DNA of 64,000 nt from Paracoccus sp. C2R09 (GCF_018860625.1 NZ_JAHKQB010000014.1:186001-250000), one strand, 5' to 3'; shown: positions 1 to 9,804, numbered from the stretch's first letter. Translations and numbers: made by a program. Notes: generated by a model not told the origin, from the sequence alone.

Positions 1-55
1 GTCGGCAACGGGGCTCTTGCCCGAGCGGGGCGGGGTTCCGGTGGGTCGTTTCATG
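1..55 (-). CDS. possible N-terminus of a gene running off the left edge
   Basis: An ATG at position 55 on the minus strand opens 18 codons without a stop, up to the window edge. The codons favour G or C at the third position, as in the other genes here. The start reads MKRPTGTPPRSGKSPVAD, a basic, proline- and glycine-rich stretch that I do not recognise. A weak AGG lies about 9 bases upstream. If real, the gene diverges from amtB across about 370 bases. Only the first 18 residues are visible, so function cannot be assigned and the reading frame itself is uncertain. Confidence 0.35.
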
Positions 56-222
56 CCAAGGGTGCCTGCGTGACTGCCTGCCGGTTCTGCCGGCGTGATT
101 GGCCGCAACCTACATGAGTTTCACCTGCAGGGGAATTCCATTGGCCAATTCGTGATCTGCCGGCCCGCCCTTCGGGGGATTCCCGCCGGTCGGCGGATTC
201 CGTCCCGCCCGACGCCCCCTTT

Positions 223-258
223 GCATGATCGGCGGGCATATCTGCGTGCCGATCATGC
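223..258. repeat. perfect 11-bp inverted repeat upstream of amtB
   Basis: GCATGATCGGC at 223-233 is repeated exactly as its reverse complement at 248-258, with a 14-base spacer. It lies about 170 bases upstream of amtB inside a 374-base stretch (56-429) that holds no other convincing gene. It could be an operator for a dimeric regulator or an RNA hairpin. I found no sigma-54 type GG-N10-GC promoter near it, so a link to nitrogen control is only a guess. Confidence 0.5.
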
Positions 259-429
259 GGACGTGGCCCGTTAGGCGGGCAAGCAGCGCGGAATCTGCAC
301 ATTACCAAGGCAGATCGCGTTTCCGTGGGCCTGCCCGACGGGCACATCTTTGCCCGATTGACGCAATTGCCGATGAAAAGGGCGATGGCAGCCGGACCGG
401 CGGCTGTGGCACGAAGCGAGGTTTCAAAT

Positions 430-1761
430 ATGCAAAAGACCCTTCCGCTCATCGCGACACTTGCGACGCTGGCAGCCTATCCTGCTGCCGCCCAAGATGC
501 CGCGGCGCCCGCGGAGGCGGCTGTCGCCGTAAGTGCGGATGTCGCCTATATCTTCAATACTCTGCTGTTCCTGATCGGCGGCTTCCTGGTCATGTGGATG
601 GCCGCGGGCTTTGCCATGCTGGAAGCGGGTCTCGTCCGTTCCAAGAACGTGACCACGCAGCTGTTCAAGAACATCTCGTTGTTCGCGATCGCGGGCATCA
701 TGTATTGGCTGATCGGCTACAACCTGATGTATCCGGGCGAATGGACCATGCCGGGCATCATCGGCGAGATCCTGAGCCCCAAGGGCATCGACCCCGTCGG
801 CGCGGGCGTGGCCGATGACGGCTATTCCTCGGGCTCGGACTTCTTCTTCCAGCTGATGTTCTGCGCCACCACCGCATCCATCGTCTCGGGCACCCTGGCC
901 GAGCGCGTGAAGCTGTGGCCCTTCCTGATCTTCACGGTCGTGCTGACCGGCGTCATCTATCCGATCGAGGCCAGCTGGCAGTGGGGCGGCGGCTTCCTGA
1001 GCGAGATGGGCTTCTCGGACTTCGCAGGTTCGACCCTGGTCCACGCGGCAGGCGGCTTCGCGGCACTGGCGGGCGCGATCGTCCTGGGCGCACGTCACGG
1101 CAAGTATCGTCCCGACGGCCGCATGCAGCCGATGCCCGGTTCGAACCTGGCACTGGCCACGTTGGGCACGTTCATCCTGTGGCTGGGTTGGTTCGGCTTC
1201 AACGGCGCGTCGCAGCTGGCCATCGGGTCGGTCAATGACGCTGCCGATGTCAGCCGCATCTTCGTGAACACCAACATGGCCGCATCGGCCGGTGCCGTGG
1301 CCGCCGTCATCGTGACGCAGCTGGTCTATGGCAAGATCGACCTGACCATGGTGCTGAACGGCGCGCTGGCAGGCCTCGTGTCGATCACCGCCGAGCCGCT
1401 GACCCCCACGATCTTCGCCTCGATCCTGATCGGCGGCGTGGGTGGTGCGATCGCCTGCTTCGTGGTCCCGATGCTGGACAAGATGAAGATCGACGACGTG
1501 GTCGGCGCGATCCCGGTCCACCTGGTGGCGGGCATCTGGGGCACGATCATCGTCCCGGCGACGAACCCCGAGACCAGTTTCGTCACCCAGGCCATCGGCA
1601 TCGTCTCCATCGGCGCCTTCGTCTTCGTGGTCAGCTTCATCATCTGGTCGATCCTGAAGGCCACCATGGGCATCCGCGTCAGCAAGGAAGCCGAGATCAC
1701 CGGGCTCGACATCTCGGAGATGGGGATGGAAGCCTATCCGGACTTCGTCCAGGCGAAGTGA
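430..1761 (+). CDS. amtB: ammonium channel AmtB
   Basis: This is an ammonium/ammonia channel of the Amt/MEP/Rh family in the cytoplasmic membrane, 443 residues. The start at 430 follows a good ribosome site (GAAGCGAGG) and gives a signal peptide ending near AAAQ-D (about residue 22), then eleven predicted membrane segments. Family hallmarks are visible: GFAMLEAGLVRSKN, the pore histidine in STLVHAAGG and the second one in AIPVHLVAGIWG. An in-frame ATG at 325 would add 35 non-signal-like residues and is rejected. In many proteobacteria a P-II gene (glnK) sits directly upstream and controls the channel; no such gene is visible here. The gene appears to stand alone and ends at a hairpin terminator. 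Confidence 0.96.
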   Translation: MQKTLPLIATLATLAAYPAAAQDAAAPAEAAVAVSADVAYIFNTLLFLIGGFLVMWMAAGFAMLEAGLVRSKNVTTQLFKNISLFAIAGIMYWLIGYNLMYPGEWTMPGIIGEILSPKGIDPVGAGVADDGYSSGSDFFFQLMFCATTASIVSGTLAERVKLWPFLIFTVVLTGVIYPIEASWQWGGGFLSEMGFSDFAGSTLVHAAGGFAALAGAIVLGARHGKYRPDGRMQPMPGSNLALATLGTFILWLGWFGFNGASQLAIGSVNDAADVSRIFVNTNMAASAGAVAAVIVTQLVYGKIDLTMVLNGALAGLVSITAEPLTPTIFASILIGGVGGAIACFVVPMLDKMKIDDVVGAIPVHLVAGIWGTIIVPATNPETSFVTQAIGIVSIGAFVFVVSFIIWSILKATMGIRVSKEAEITGLDISEMGMEAYPDFVQAK

Positions 1762-1793
1762 TCGCCGGACATCACGGGTCTCTTCCCGAGAAG

Positions 1794-1822
1794 GGGGCGG
1801 GTCGCGCAATGCGGCCCGCCCC
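1794..1822 (+). terminator. hairpin terminator after amtB
   Basis: A 12-bp stem (1794-1805 with 1811-1822, one G-U pair) and a 5-base loop lie 32 bases after the amtB stop. Only a short TT follows, so it is a strong hairpin with a weak U-tract. Confidence 0.65.
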
Positions 1823-1863
1823 TTCGGTATTCGGGGCGCGACTTTCGGGGCGCGACAACGCAA

Positions 1864-1890
1864 GAAGGCCCGCCGTGATGGCGGGCCTTC
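1864..1890 (-). terminator. hairpin terminator after the polyprenyl synthase gene
   Basis: A perfect 11-bp stem GAAGGCCCGCC/GGCGGGCCTTC with a 5-base loop lies 22 bases beyond the stop of the minus-strand gene. On that strand it runs into TTGCGTTGT. Together with the preceding hairpin it separates two convergent genes. Confidence 0.7.
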
Positions 1891-1912
1891 GGATTTCCGG
1901 CAGGGTTATCGG

Positions 1913-2914
1913 TCAGGCGATCCGGGCGACCACGAAATCGGCCAGCTCGGCCAGCATGTCGCGGATCGGATGTTCGGGCAGGACCTGCAGGGCGTTGCGC
2001 GCCTTGGCCGCCCAGGCCAGCGCATCGCGCCGCGCATCGGTCATCGCATCGTGCCGGGACAGCAGATCCAGCGCATGGTTCAGATCGCCCGGCTGCTGAT
2101 CGCCCTTCTCGATGGTGCGCGACCAGAAGGCGCGTTCCTCGGGGGTGGCGCGGGCCACGGCCTTGATCACCGGCAGCGTCAGCTTGCGTTCGCGGAAATC
2201 GTCGCCGATATTCTTGCCGGTCGCCTCGGACATGCCACCGTAATCCAGAAGGTCGTCCACGATCTGGAAGGCGATCCCCAGCGCATCGCCGTAATCGAAC
2301 AACGCGCGGACCTGCGCATCGGGCACGCCCGCGATGACGCCGCCGACCTCGGTCGCGGCAGAGAACAGCGCCGCCGTCTTGCCGCGCACGACCTGCAGAT
2401 AGATGTCCTCGTTCGTCGCAAGATCCTGCGCCGCGGTCAGCTGCAGCACCTCGCCCTCGGCGATGGTGGCAGCGGCGTTCGACAGGATCTCCAGCGTGCG
2501 CATGCTGCCGGGTTCGACCATCAGCTGGAAGCTGCGCGCGAACAGGTAATCGCCCACCAGCACGCTGGACTTGTTGTCCCACAGCAGGTTCGCCGTCGGA
2601 CGCCCGCGGCGCTGGCGGCTTTCATCGACGACATCATCATGCAGCAGCGTGGCGGTATGGATGAATTCGACCGTCGCGGCCAGATGCACGTGATAGGGGC
2701 CGCCATAGCCCAGCAGCTTGGCTGCGGCCAGGGTCAGCATCGGGCGCAGGCGCTTGCCGCCGGCGTCGATCAGATGGGCGGTCACCTCGGGGATACGCGG
2801 CGCATGCTTGCTGGCCATGCGATCGCGGATCAGCGCGTTCACGGCCTCCATCTCGGGGGCCAGCGCCTCGGCCAGCCGATCCAGTGGTTTGCGGACGTTT
2901 TCCTGCACAGTCAT
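1913..2914 (-). CDS. trans-polyprenyl diphosphate synthase (ubiquinone side chain)
   Basis: This long-chain prenyl transferase extends farnesyl or geranylgeranyl diphosphate with isopentenyl diphosphate to make the quinone tail; it is 333 residues. Both aspartate-rich metal-binding motifs are present, DDVVD at about residues 93-97 and DDLLD at about 220-224, together with the GGKRLRP substrate motif near residue 52. The start at 2914 matches the family's N-terminus; longer in-frame extensions up to 3088 lack a family-like sequence. Paracoccus makes ubiquinone-10, so a decaprenyl synthase is the likely role. The family does not reveal chain length from these motifs alone. ispB, sdsA and ddsA are names used for close homologues. 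Confidence 0.92.
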   Translation of the reverse strand: MTVQENVRKPLDRLAEALAPEMEAVNALIRDRMASKHAPRIPEVTAHLIDAGGKRLRPMLTLAAAKLLGYGGPYHVHLAATVEFIHTATLLHDDVVDESRQRRGRPTANLLWDNKSSVLVGDYLFARSFQLMVEPGSMRTLEILSNAAATIAEGEVLQLTAAQDLATNEDIYLQVVRGKTAALFSAATEVGGVIAGVPDAQVRALFDYGDALGIAFQIVDDLLDYGGMSEATGKNIGDDFRERKLTLPVIKAVARATPEERAFWSRTIEKGDQQPGDLNHALDLLSRHDAMTDARRDALAWAAKARNALQVLPEHPIRDMLAELADFVVARIA

Positions 2915-2989
2915 CACATCATCCCGTGTCTGCGCCCTCGCATTGCCACGCCATCGACAAATGCGCAACCGCCGCATAACGTCGCGACC

Positions 2990-3199
2990 ATGAAAGAGCT
3001 TTTCCGCAGCAACGATCCCGTGCGCATTTCCGCAGCCCAGAGCCTGCTGGAAGCCGAGGGGATCGCGACCTTCCAGATGGACCAGCACATGAGCGTTCTG
3101 GAGGGGTCGATCGGCATCCTGGCGCAGCGCGTCATGATCGCGGATCGCGACGAATTCATGGCCCGCGCGATCCTGCGCGATGCCGGCCTGGATGAGTGA
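2990..3199 (+). CDS. DUF2007-family small protein
   Basis: This 69-residue protein has the DUF2007 pattern: an N-terminal KELFRSNDPVRI strand, a helix with SLLEAEGI, and a C-terminal helix ending in ARAILRDAGL. The family is described as putative signal-transducing, and the biochemical role is unknown. Its start lies 75 bases from the divergent polyprenyl synthase gene. Its last codons overlap the start of the following methyltransferase (ATGAGTGA), so the two are probably translationally coupled. Confidence 0.85.
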   Translation: MKELFRSNDPVRISAAQSLLEAEGIATFQMDQHMSVLEGSIGILAQRVMIADRDEFMARAILRDAGLDE

Positions 3200-3932
3200 C
3201 CTTCGCCGGGACGGGTTCCTCGGCGGGCGTCTGCAGCTGTGGCAGCCCGCGCGGGGATATCGCTCTGGCGCGGATGCCGTGATGCTGGCCGCCGCCTGTG
3301 CCGCGGAACCGGGCGATCGCGTGCTGGAACTGGGGTGCGGGGCGGGGGTGGCAAGCCTCTGCCTGGGCGCGCGGGTGCGCGATCTGCGGCTGACCGGGTT
3401 GGAGCGGCAGCCCGATTATGCGGCGCTGGCGCGTCGGAACGCGGCCGAAAGCGGGATCGAGATGCAGGTGCTGGAGGGCGATCTGGCATTGCCGCATGCC
3501 GATCTGCGCGGGGCGGGCTTCGATCATGTCATCATGAACCCGCCCTATTTCCTGGGCGGGACGCCGGCGCCCGATCAGGGCCGCGCGACCGCCCGGACCG
3601 AAGAGACTCCGCTGGACCTCTGGCTGGACGCGGCCCTGCGGAGGCTGCGTCCCAAGGGGTGGCTGACGGTCATCCAACGCGCGGACCGGCTGGACCGGCT
3701 GATCGCAGGGTTGCAGGGGCGGGCAGGGGCGATCGCCGTCCTGCCCGTCGCCGCCCGCGAGGGGCGAGAGGCCGGTCGCGTGATCGTCGCGGCGCGCAAG
3801 GGCGCACGCGCGCCCCTGCGCCTTCTGGCCCCCTTCGTGATGCATGCGGCCCTCCGCCACGAGGCCGATGGCGAAGACATGACCCCGGCCGCGCAGGCGG
3901 TTCTCCGCGAAGCGGCGCCAATTCGCCTCTGA
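3192..3932 (+). CDS. TrmN6-like tRNA1(Val) adenine-N6 methyltransferase
   Basis: This 246-residue class I SAM-dependent methyltransferase has motif I LELGCGAG at about residues 45-52 and the amino-methyltransferase motif NPPY at 116-119. The NPPY motif is typical of enzymes that methylate exocyclic amines of adenine or guanine. Overall layout matches the YfiC/TrmN6 family, which modifies A37 of tRNA-Val in E. coli. I chose the ATG at 3192, inside the end of the DUF2007 gene, over an ATG 12 bases earlier because of the coupled overlap. Substrate specificity is inferred from family resemblance only. Confidence 0.85.
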   Translation: MSDLRRDGFLGGRLQLWQPARGYRSGADAVMLAAACAAEPGDRVLELGCGAGVASLCLGARVRDLRLTGLERQPDYAALARRNAAESGIEMQVLEGDLALPHADLRGAGFDHVIMNPPYFLGGTPAPDQGRATARTEETPLDLWLDAALRRLRPKGWLTVIQRADRLDRLIAGLQGRAGAIAVLPVAAREGREAGRVIVAARKGARAPLRLLAPFVMHAALRHEADGEDMTPAAQAVLREAAPIRL

Positions 3933-4009
3933 ATTGCGAAAGCCCCGTGACAGAATCGTCAAAGCATGCTGCACTGATCCTGTTCGAACCACTTGGAATG
4001 GAGGACGTG

Positions 4010-4174
4010 ATGTCGGTTGCTTCGCATGTCGAGGAACTTCGCCGCAAACATCAAAAGCTTTCGGATGCTGTTGAAAGGGCTCAGAAAAGTCCTGGAAGCA
4101 GCGACCTCGAACTCTCTGCGCTGAAACGCGAGAAACTGCGTCTCAAGGAACAGATATCCAGATACGCCCACTGA
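4010..4174 (+). CDS. YdcH-family (DUF465) small protein
   Basis: This 54-residue, highly charged protein reads as a single helical hairpin with HVEELRRKHQKL near the N-terminus and LKREKLRLKEQISR at the C-terminus, matching DUF465/YdcH. The ATG at 4010 has GGAGGA five bases upstream, which favours it over an in-frame ATG at 3998. Function is unknown for the family. It stands alone, 77 bases after the methyltransferase gene. Confidence 0.88.
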   Translation: MSVASHVEELRRKHQKLSDAVERAQKSPGSSDLELSALKREKLRLKEQISRYAH

Positions 4175-4204
4175 TCCCCCCCCATCGTGACATTCCCATG
4201 AAAA

Positions 4205-4229
4205 AGGCCCGCGCAAACAGCGCGGGCCT
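4205..4229 (-). terminator. rho-independent terminator of phbB
   Basis: A perfect 10-bp stem AGGCCCGCGC/GCGCGGGCCT with loop AAACA is followed, on the minus strand, by five T residues and CATGGG. It lies 23 bases after the phbB stop. Confidence 0.9.
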
Positions 4230-4252
4230 GCTTCGTTCCGGGGCGCAGGGGC

Positions 4253-4975
4253 TCAGATGTAATACTGGCCACCATTCGCGGTGATCGTCGATCCGGTGAT
4301 GAAGCCCGCATCGTCGGATGCCAGGAACACCACGCAGCGGGCGATCTCGTCGGGTTCGCCCAGGCGGCCGACGGGGATCTGCGCGACGATCCCTTCGCGC
4401 ACCTGTTCGGGCACCGCCATCACCATGTCCGTCGCGATATAGCCGGGGCAGATCGCGTTGACGGTGATGTTGTTGCGCGCGCCTTCCTGCGCCAGCGACT
4501 TGGTGAAGCCCAGATCGCCCGCCTTCGCAGCGGCATAGTTGGCCTGCCCGAACTGACCCTTCTGCCCGTTGATCGAGCTGATGTTGATGACGCGCCCGAA
4601 CTTGCGTTCGCGCATCCCCGGCCAGACCGGATGGGTCATGTTGAAGGTGCCGGTCAGGTTGGTGTCGATCACGTCCTTCCATTTCTCGGGTGTCATCTTG
4701 TGGAAGGGGGCGTCGCGGGTGATGCCCGCATTGTTCACCAGCACCTCGATCGGGCCCAGCTCTTCTTCGACCTGAGCGATGCCGGCCTTGCAGGCATCGT
4801 AATCGGCGACCGACCACTTGTAGGTCTTGATGCCGGTTTCCTCGGTGAAGGCGCGGGCGGCATCGTCATTGCCCGCGTAATTCGCGGCGACGGTATAGCC
4901 TGCCTCTTTCAGCGCCTTGCAGATCTCGGCGCCGATGCCGCGCGATCCGCCTGTGACCAGTGCAACCTTGGACAT
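4253..4975 (-). CDS. phbB: acetoacetyl-CoA reductase
   Basis: This NADPH-dependent reductase makes (R)-3-hydroxybutyryl-CoA, the monomer for polyhydroxybutyrate. It is a 240-residue short-chain dehydrogenase with cofactor motif TGGSRGIG at residues 8-15, NNAG at 81-84, and the active-site Ser near 134, Tyr147 and Lys151 (YAAAK). A very strong ribosome site, AAGGAGGGGGAACC, precedes the ATG. The gene follows phbA on the same strand, separated by 80 bases that contain a palindromic hairpin. The polymer synthase genes (phbC and phasins) are not in this window. Confidence 0.96.
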   Translation of the reverse strand: MSKVALVTGGSRGIGAEICKALKEAGYTVAANYAGNDDAARAFTEETGIKTYKWSVADYDACKAGIAQVEEELGPIEVLVNNAGITRDAPFHKMTPEKWKDVIDTNLTGTFNMTHPVWPGMRERKFGRVINISSINGQKGQFGQANYAAAKAGDLGFTKSLAQEGARNNITVNAICPGYIATDMVMAVPEQVREGIVAQIPVGRLGEPDEIARCVVFLASDDAGFITGSTITANGGQYYI

Positions 4976-5022
4976 GGTTCCCCCTCCTTATCCCTATGGA
5001 ATATTGCTACTCAAATAAATTC

Positions 5023-5047
5023 CCGCGCGCAATTAAATTGCGCGCGG
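5023..5047. repeat. palindromic hairpin between phbA and phbB
   Basis: CCGCGCGCAATT at 5023-5034 is mirrored by AATTGCGCGCGG at 5036-5047, which gives at least a 10-bp stem with a TTAAA loop in the phbA-phbB transcript. There is no U-tract, and phbB follows, so it more likely acts in mRNA processing, stability or partial attenuation than as a full terminator. Confidence 0.75.
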
Positions 5048-5055
5048 AGTAGGGT

Positions 5056-6228
5056 TTACCGTTCCAGGCACATGGCCACGCCCATGCCGCCACCGATGCA
5101 CAGCGTGGCAAGGCCCTTCTTGGCGTCGCGGCGCTGCATCTCGAACAGCAGGGTGTTCAGGATGCGGCAGCCGGATGCGCCGATCGGGTGACCGATGGCG
5201 ATCGCACCGCCGTTCACGTTCACGATGCTCGGGTCCCAGCCCATGTCCTTGTTCACCGCGCAGGCCTGGGCCGCGAAGGCCTCGTTCGCCTCGACCAGGT
5301 CCAGATCGCCGACCGACCAGCCGGCCTTTTCCAGCGCCTTGCGGCTGGAGGGGATGGGGCCGGTGCCCATGATGGCGGGGTCCAGACCCGCCGTGGCATA
5401 AGAGGCGATGCGCGCCAGCGGGGTCAGCCCGCGACGTGCGGCCTCGTCCTCGGTCATGACCATGACGGCGGCGGCACCGTCGTTCAGGCCGGAGGCGTTC
5501 CCCGCCGTGACCGAGCCTTCCTTGGCGAAGGCGGGGCGCAGCTTCTGCATGCCTTCCAGGGTGGCGCCGTGGCGGATGTATTCGTCCTTGTCGACGACCG
5601 TGTCGCCCTTGCGGCCCTTCACCGTATAGGCGACGATCTCATCGTCGAAGCGGCCGGCATTCTGCGCGGCTTCGGCCTTGTTCTGCGAGGCCAGCGCGAA
5701 TTCGTCCTGCTGGTCGCGGCTGATCGACCACTGGTCGGCGACGTTCTCGGCGGTCTGACCCATGTGGTAACCGTTGAAGGCATCCCACAGCCCGTCGCGA
5801 ATCATGGTGTCGATCATCTTCATGTCGCCCATCTTCTGGCCCGCGCGCAGATATGCCGCATGGGTGGACAGCGACATGCTCTCTTGGCCGCCGGCCAGCA
5901 CGACCTGCGCATCGCCCAGAACAACCTGCTGCGCGGCCAGCGCCACGGCGCGCAGACCCGATCCGCAGACCTGGTTGATCAGCCATGCGGCGGATTCCTG
6001 GGGCAGACCCGCATTGATATGCGCCTGGCGTGCGGGGTTCTGACCCTGTGCGGCGGTCAGCACCTGGCCCAGGATCGTCTCGCTGATCTCGGCCGGATCG
6101 ACACCTGCGCGGGAAACGACCTCGCGCAGGACGGCGGCCCCCAGATCATGCGCGGGGACGTTGGCGAATGCGCCCATGAAACTGCCGACGGGTGTGCGTG
6201 CGGCTGAGACGATTACGGCTTTGGACAT
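5056..6228 (-). CDS. phbA: acetyl-CoA acetyltransferase (beta-ketothiolase)
   Basis: This enzyme condenses two acetyl-CoA into acetoacetyl-CoA, the first step to polyhydroxybutyrate. It is 390 residues, the usual thiolase length. Active-site residues are visible: Cys88 in NQVCGSG, His347 in GHPIGASG and Cys377 in CIGGGMG. AAGGAG lies just before the start. phbA is the first gene of the phbA-phbB pair. The roughly 110 bases upstream contain a TTGACG element on the minus strand but no convincing -10 box. Confidence 0.96.
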   Translation of the reverse strand: MSKAVIVSAARTPVGSFMGAFANVPAHDLGAAVLREVVSRAGVDPAEISETILGQVLTAAQGQNPARQAHINAGLPQESAAWLINQVCGSGLRAVALAAQQVVLGDAQVVLAGGQESMSLSTHAAYLRAGQKMGDMKMIDTMIRDGLWDAFNGYHMGQTAENVADQWSISRDQQDEFALASQNKAEAAQNAGRFDDEIVAYTVKGRKGDTVVDKDEYIRHGATLEGMQKLRPAFAKEGSVTAGNASGLNDGAAAVMVMTEDEAARRGLTPLARIASYATAGLDPAIMGTGPIPSSRKALEKAGWSVGDLDLVEANEAFAAQACAVNKDMGWDPSIVNVNGGAIAIGHPIGASGCRILNTLLFEMQRRDAKKGLATLCIGGGMGVAMCLER

Positions 6229-6340
6229 TGCGGGCTCCTTCCCTTCCGTGCCGGTCGGGGCCGGCCTCCGGCATCAGGATGCGGGTTGGCGACGCTACGT
6301 CAAGTGTTGTCTGGAAACAGTCCGATGACGGCCCGACGCC

Positions 6341-7168
6341 TCAGCGCGTGGCAAGCGAGGGCGGCTTCTTCCACGGCGGGGCGATGGTCGGCGCACCGAA
6401 ATAGTAGCCCTGCATGCAGTCCACGCCGATATCGATCAGGAAGGCGGCATCCTCGGCGGTCTCGACCGATTCCGCGACGGTGAACATGTCGAAATGATGG
6501 GCGATGGATTGCAGCGCGCGGGTCAGCACCTGGTTGTCCGGGTTGTCCGAGATCTCGCGGATGAACTGCCCGTCAATCTTGATCATGTCGAAGCAGAAAT
6601 CGCGCAGGTAGCGGAACGAGGTATAGCCCGCCCCGAAATCGTCGAGCGCAAGGCTGACGCCATGGGACTGCACTTCGGACATGAAGCCCTGCACCTCGTG
6701 CGGCATGCCCATCGCGCTGCTTTCGGTGATCTCCAGGATCAGCCTTTCGCCCAGGGTGGGATCCTCGGAAATGCCGCGGCGCAGGGTTTCCATCCAGCGG
6801 GGATAGAGGATGGACCGCGCGGACATGTTGATCGACAGGCGCAGGCCCGGATCCTCGGCCAGGGTCTGCAGGCCCAGGGACAGCGACAGGCAGTCGATCT
6901 TGCGGCCCAGTTCGGTCTTTTCGGCCTGGGGCATGAAATCGCGCAGGGGAACGAGGCGGCCGGTCTCGTCGATGATGCGGATCAACCCTTCGTAGAAGGC
7001 GGGGGTGCGGGTGCGCTGCGACTGGACGATGGGCTGGAAGGCCAGCACCGCGCTGGCCCGGTCCACCGCCATCGTGACCGCCGACAGGGTCAGGCTGTCC
7101 TGCTGGCGGATCGCATTCTCCAGCGGGGAAGAGTTCTCGGGGTATCTGTCGGTCACGTCGCGCCTCAT
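6341..7168 (-). CDS. EAL-domain cyclic-di-GMP phosphodiesterase
   Basis: This 275-residue protein is essentially a lone EAL domain after a leader of about 40 residues; it has no GGDEF, PAS or membrane segment. The signature is EGL rather than EAL, but the metal- and substrate-binding positions expected for hydrolysis are kept: NMS, EITES, DDFGAG, IKID, ESVE and QGYYF. It should therefore be an active cytosolic c-di-GMP hydrolase. It lies upstream of phbA on the same strand and may share a transcript, but 112 bases separate them. Its start is 108 bases from the divergent tag gene. Confidence 0.9.
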   Translation of the reverse strand: MRRDVTDRYPENSSPLENAIRQQDSLTLSAVTMAVDRASAVLAFQPIVQSQRTRTPAFYEGLIRIIDETGRLVPLRDFMPQAEKTELGRKIDCLSLSLGLQTLAEDPGLRLSINMSARSILYPRWMETLRRGISEDPTLGERLILEITESSAMGMPHEVQGFMSEVQSHGVSLALDDFGAGYTSFRYLRDFCFDMIKIDGQFIREISDNPDNQVLTRALQSIAHHFDMFTVAESVETAEDAAFLIDIGVDCMQGYYFGAPTIAPPWKKPPSLATR

Positions 7169-7276
7169 TCCTTCGTCGGGTCCCGGCCTTCATCGGGTCC
7201 TGGCCTGCTTGCAGTCTGCGCATCATGCCTTAACCTCGGTTGAATCGTCAGGGCTTTCTGGAAATTGGGTTAACCC

Positions 7277-7843
7277 ATGGTTGAACGCTGCGGCTGGTGC
7301 GGCACCGACCCGTTGTATGTCGAATATCACGACCGCGAATGGGGCGTCCCCGAACGCGATCCCCGCGCCCTGTGGGAGGCGCTGACCCTCGAGGCGTTCC
7401 AGGCCGGGCTGAGCTGGATCACCATCCTGCGCAAGCGCGAGGGGTTCCGGCAGGAATTCGACGGCTTCGACCCCGAACGCGTCGCCGCTTGGGATCAGGC
7501 GCGGATCGACCGCGCGCTGCAAAACCCCGGCATCATCCGCCACCGCGCCAAGATCGAGGCCGCGGTGCGGGGTGCGCGCGCCTTCCTGCGGATCGAGGCC
7601 GAACGCGGCTTCTCGCCCTGGATGTGGAGTTTCGTCGGCGGCGATCCGATCCGCAATTCGCCCGCCGACCTGTCGCAGGTGCCGGCGCAGACTCCCGAAT
7701 CGCAGGCCATGTCCAGGGCGCTGAAGCGCGAGGGCTTCGGCTTTTGCGGGCCGGTGATCGCCTATGCCTTCATGCAGGCCACGGGCATGGTGGACGACCA
7801 TGTCGCCACCTGCCACCGGCACGGCGCGATCAGCCTTCGGTAA
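7277..7843 (+). CDS. tag: DNA-3-methyladenine glycosylase I
   Basis: This base-excision repair enzyme removes 3-methyladenine from alkylated DNA. It is 188 residues, the normal Tag length. The N-terminal RCGWCG and EYHDREWG motifs and the C-terminal DDHVATCHRH supply the zinc-binding Cys and His residues of the family. The perfect palindrome GGGTTAACCC ends immediately before the ATG, and no clear Shine-Dalgarno is visible, so translation may start weakly or on a leaderless message. Its 3' end overlaps the convergent tlpA-like gene by 14 bases. Confidence 0.95.
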   Translation: MVERCGWCGTDPLYVEYHDREWGVPERDPRALWEALTLEAFQAGLSWITILRKREGFRQEFDGFDPERVAAWDQARIDRALQNPGIIRHRAKIEAAVRGARAFLRIEAERGFSPWMWSFVGGDPIRNSPADLSQVPAQTPESQAMSRALKREGFGFCGPVIAYAFMQATGMVDDHVATCHRHGAISLR

Positions 7844-8375
7844 GCTGACCGATCAGGGTCTTGGCGGTCTCCGAATCCCATTCCGCATCGCCGATATAAC
7901 GCGCGACCTCGTTGCCGTCGCGATCCAGCAGGACCGTCACCGGCAACCCCACGACGCCCATGTCGCGGGCCAGCTGCTGGCGCGGATCCAGAAGCACGGG
8001 CAGGTCGGTCACGCCCACCTCGTCGAAGAAATCGTCGATGCGCGCGGGGGCGTTGCGGCCCGTGGCGATGGTGACGACCTCGAAATCCTCGCCGCCCAGA
8101 TCCTTCTGCAGGTTGTCCAGGGCGGGCATCTCCTCGCGGCAGGGGGCGCACCAGGTGGCCCAGAAGTTCACCAGCACGACCTTGCCCTTCCAGTCGCCAA
8201 GCCGGTGTTCGCCCCCGTCGCGATCGGTGAAGGTGACGTCGCTGACGGCAGGTGCGTCATCGGCCACCACCAGCTTGGGCAGACCGGCATCCTTGGCGGC
8301 CTGCCAGTCCGGTTCGGCATAGGCGGCATTTGCACCGAGTATCAGTGCCGTATAAAGCAGGGCGGAACGCAGCAT
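7830..8375 (-). CDS. TlpA-family thioredoxin-like protein, exported
   Basis: This 181-residue periplasmic or membrane-anchored thiol-disulfide protein has an N-terminal signal ([14 protein letters not shown]), then a thioredoxin fold with the redox motif WCAPC at residues 75-79. TlpA/ResA proteins commonly reduce cysteines during cytochrome c or oxidase assembly; the partner here is unknown. The start at 8375 has GGAGG six bases upstream. Longer in-frame starts lack a signal peptide. It diverges from argH with only 22 bases between the two start codons, an arrangement I associate with Rhodobacteraceae. Confidence 0.93.
   Translation of the reverse strand: MLRSALLYTALILGANAAYAEPDWQAAKDAGLPKLVVADDAPAVSDVTFTDRDGGEHRLGDWKGKVVLVNFWATWCAPCREEMPALDNLQKDLGGEDFEVVTIATGRNAPARIDDFFDEVGVTDLPVLLDPRQQLARDMGVVGLPVTVLLDRDGNEVARYIGDAEWDSETAKTLIGQLTEG
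8329..8356 (+). promoter_or_regulatory. candidate sigma-70 promoter for argH inside the tlpA-like gene
   Basis: TTTGCA at 8329-8334 and TATAAA at 8351-8356 have a 16-base spacer. The predicted start lies near 8363, about 35 bases before argH. The elements fall in the signal-peptide codons of the divergent gene, which is expected because only 22 bases separate the two start codons. Confidence 0.45.
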
Positions 8376-8397
8376 TGGACCTCCGAAGGACAGACAG

Positions 8398-9800
<1,403 letters not shown>

Positions 9801-9804
<4 letters not shown>

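Noticed and set aside
386..421. Sigma-54 promoter for amtB
   Set aside because: TGGCAC occurs at 407-412, but the expected GC element ten bases after GG is GG instead, and no other GG-N10-GC pair fits near the gene.
424..1863. Long open frame antisense to amtB (479 codons)
   Set aside because: It mirrors a real, well-conserved gene; its predicted protein is low-complexity His/Asp/Arg/Gly, which is the usual artefact of GC-rich third positions on the opposite strand.
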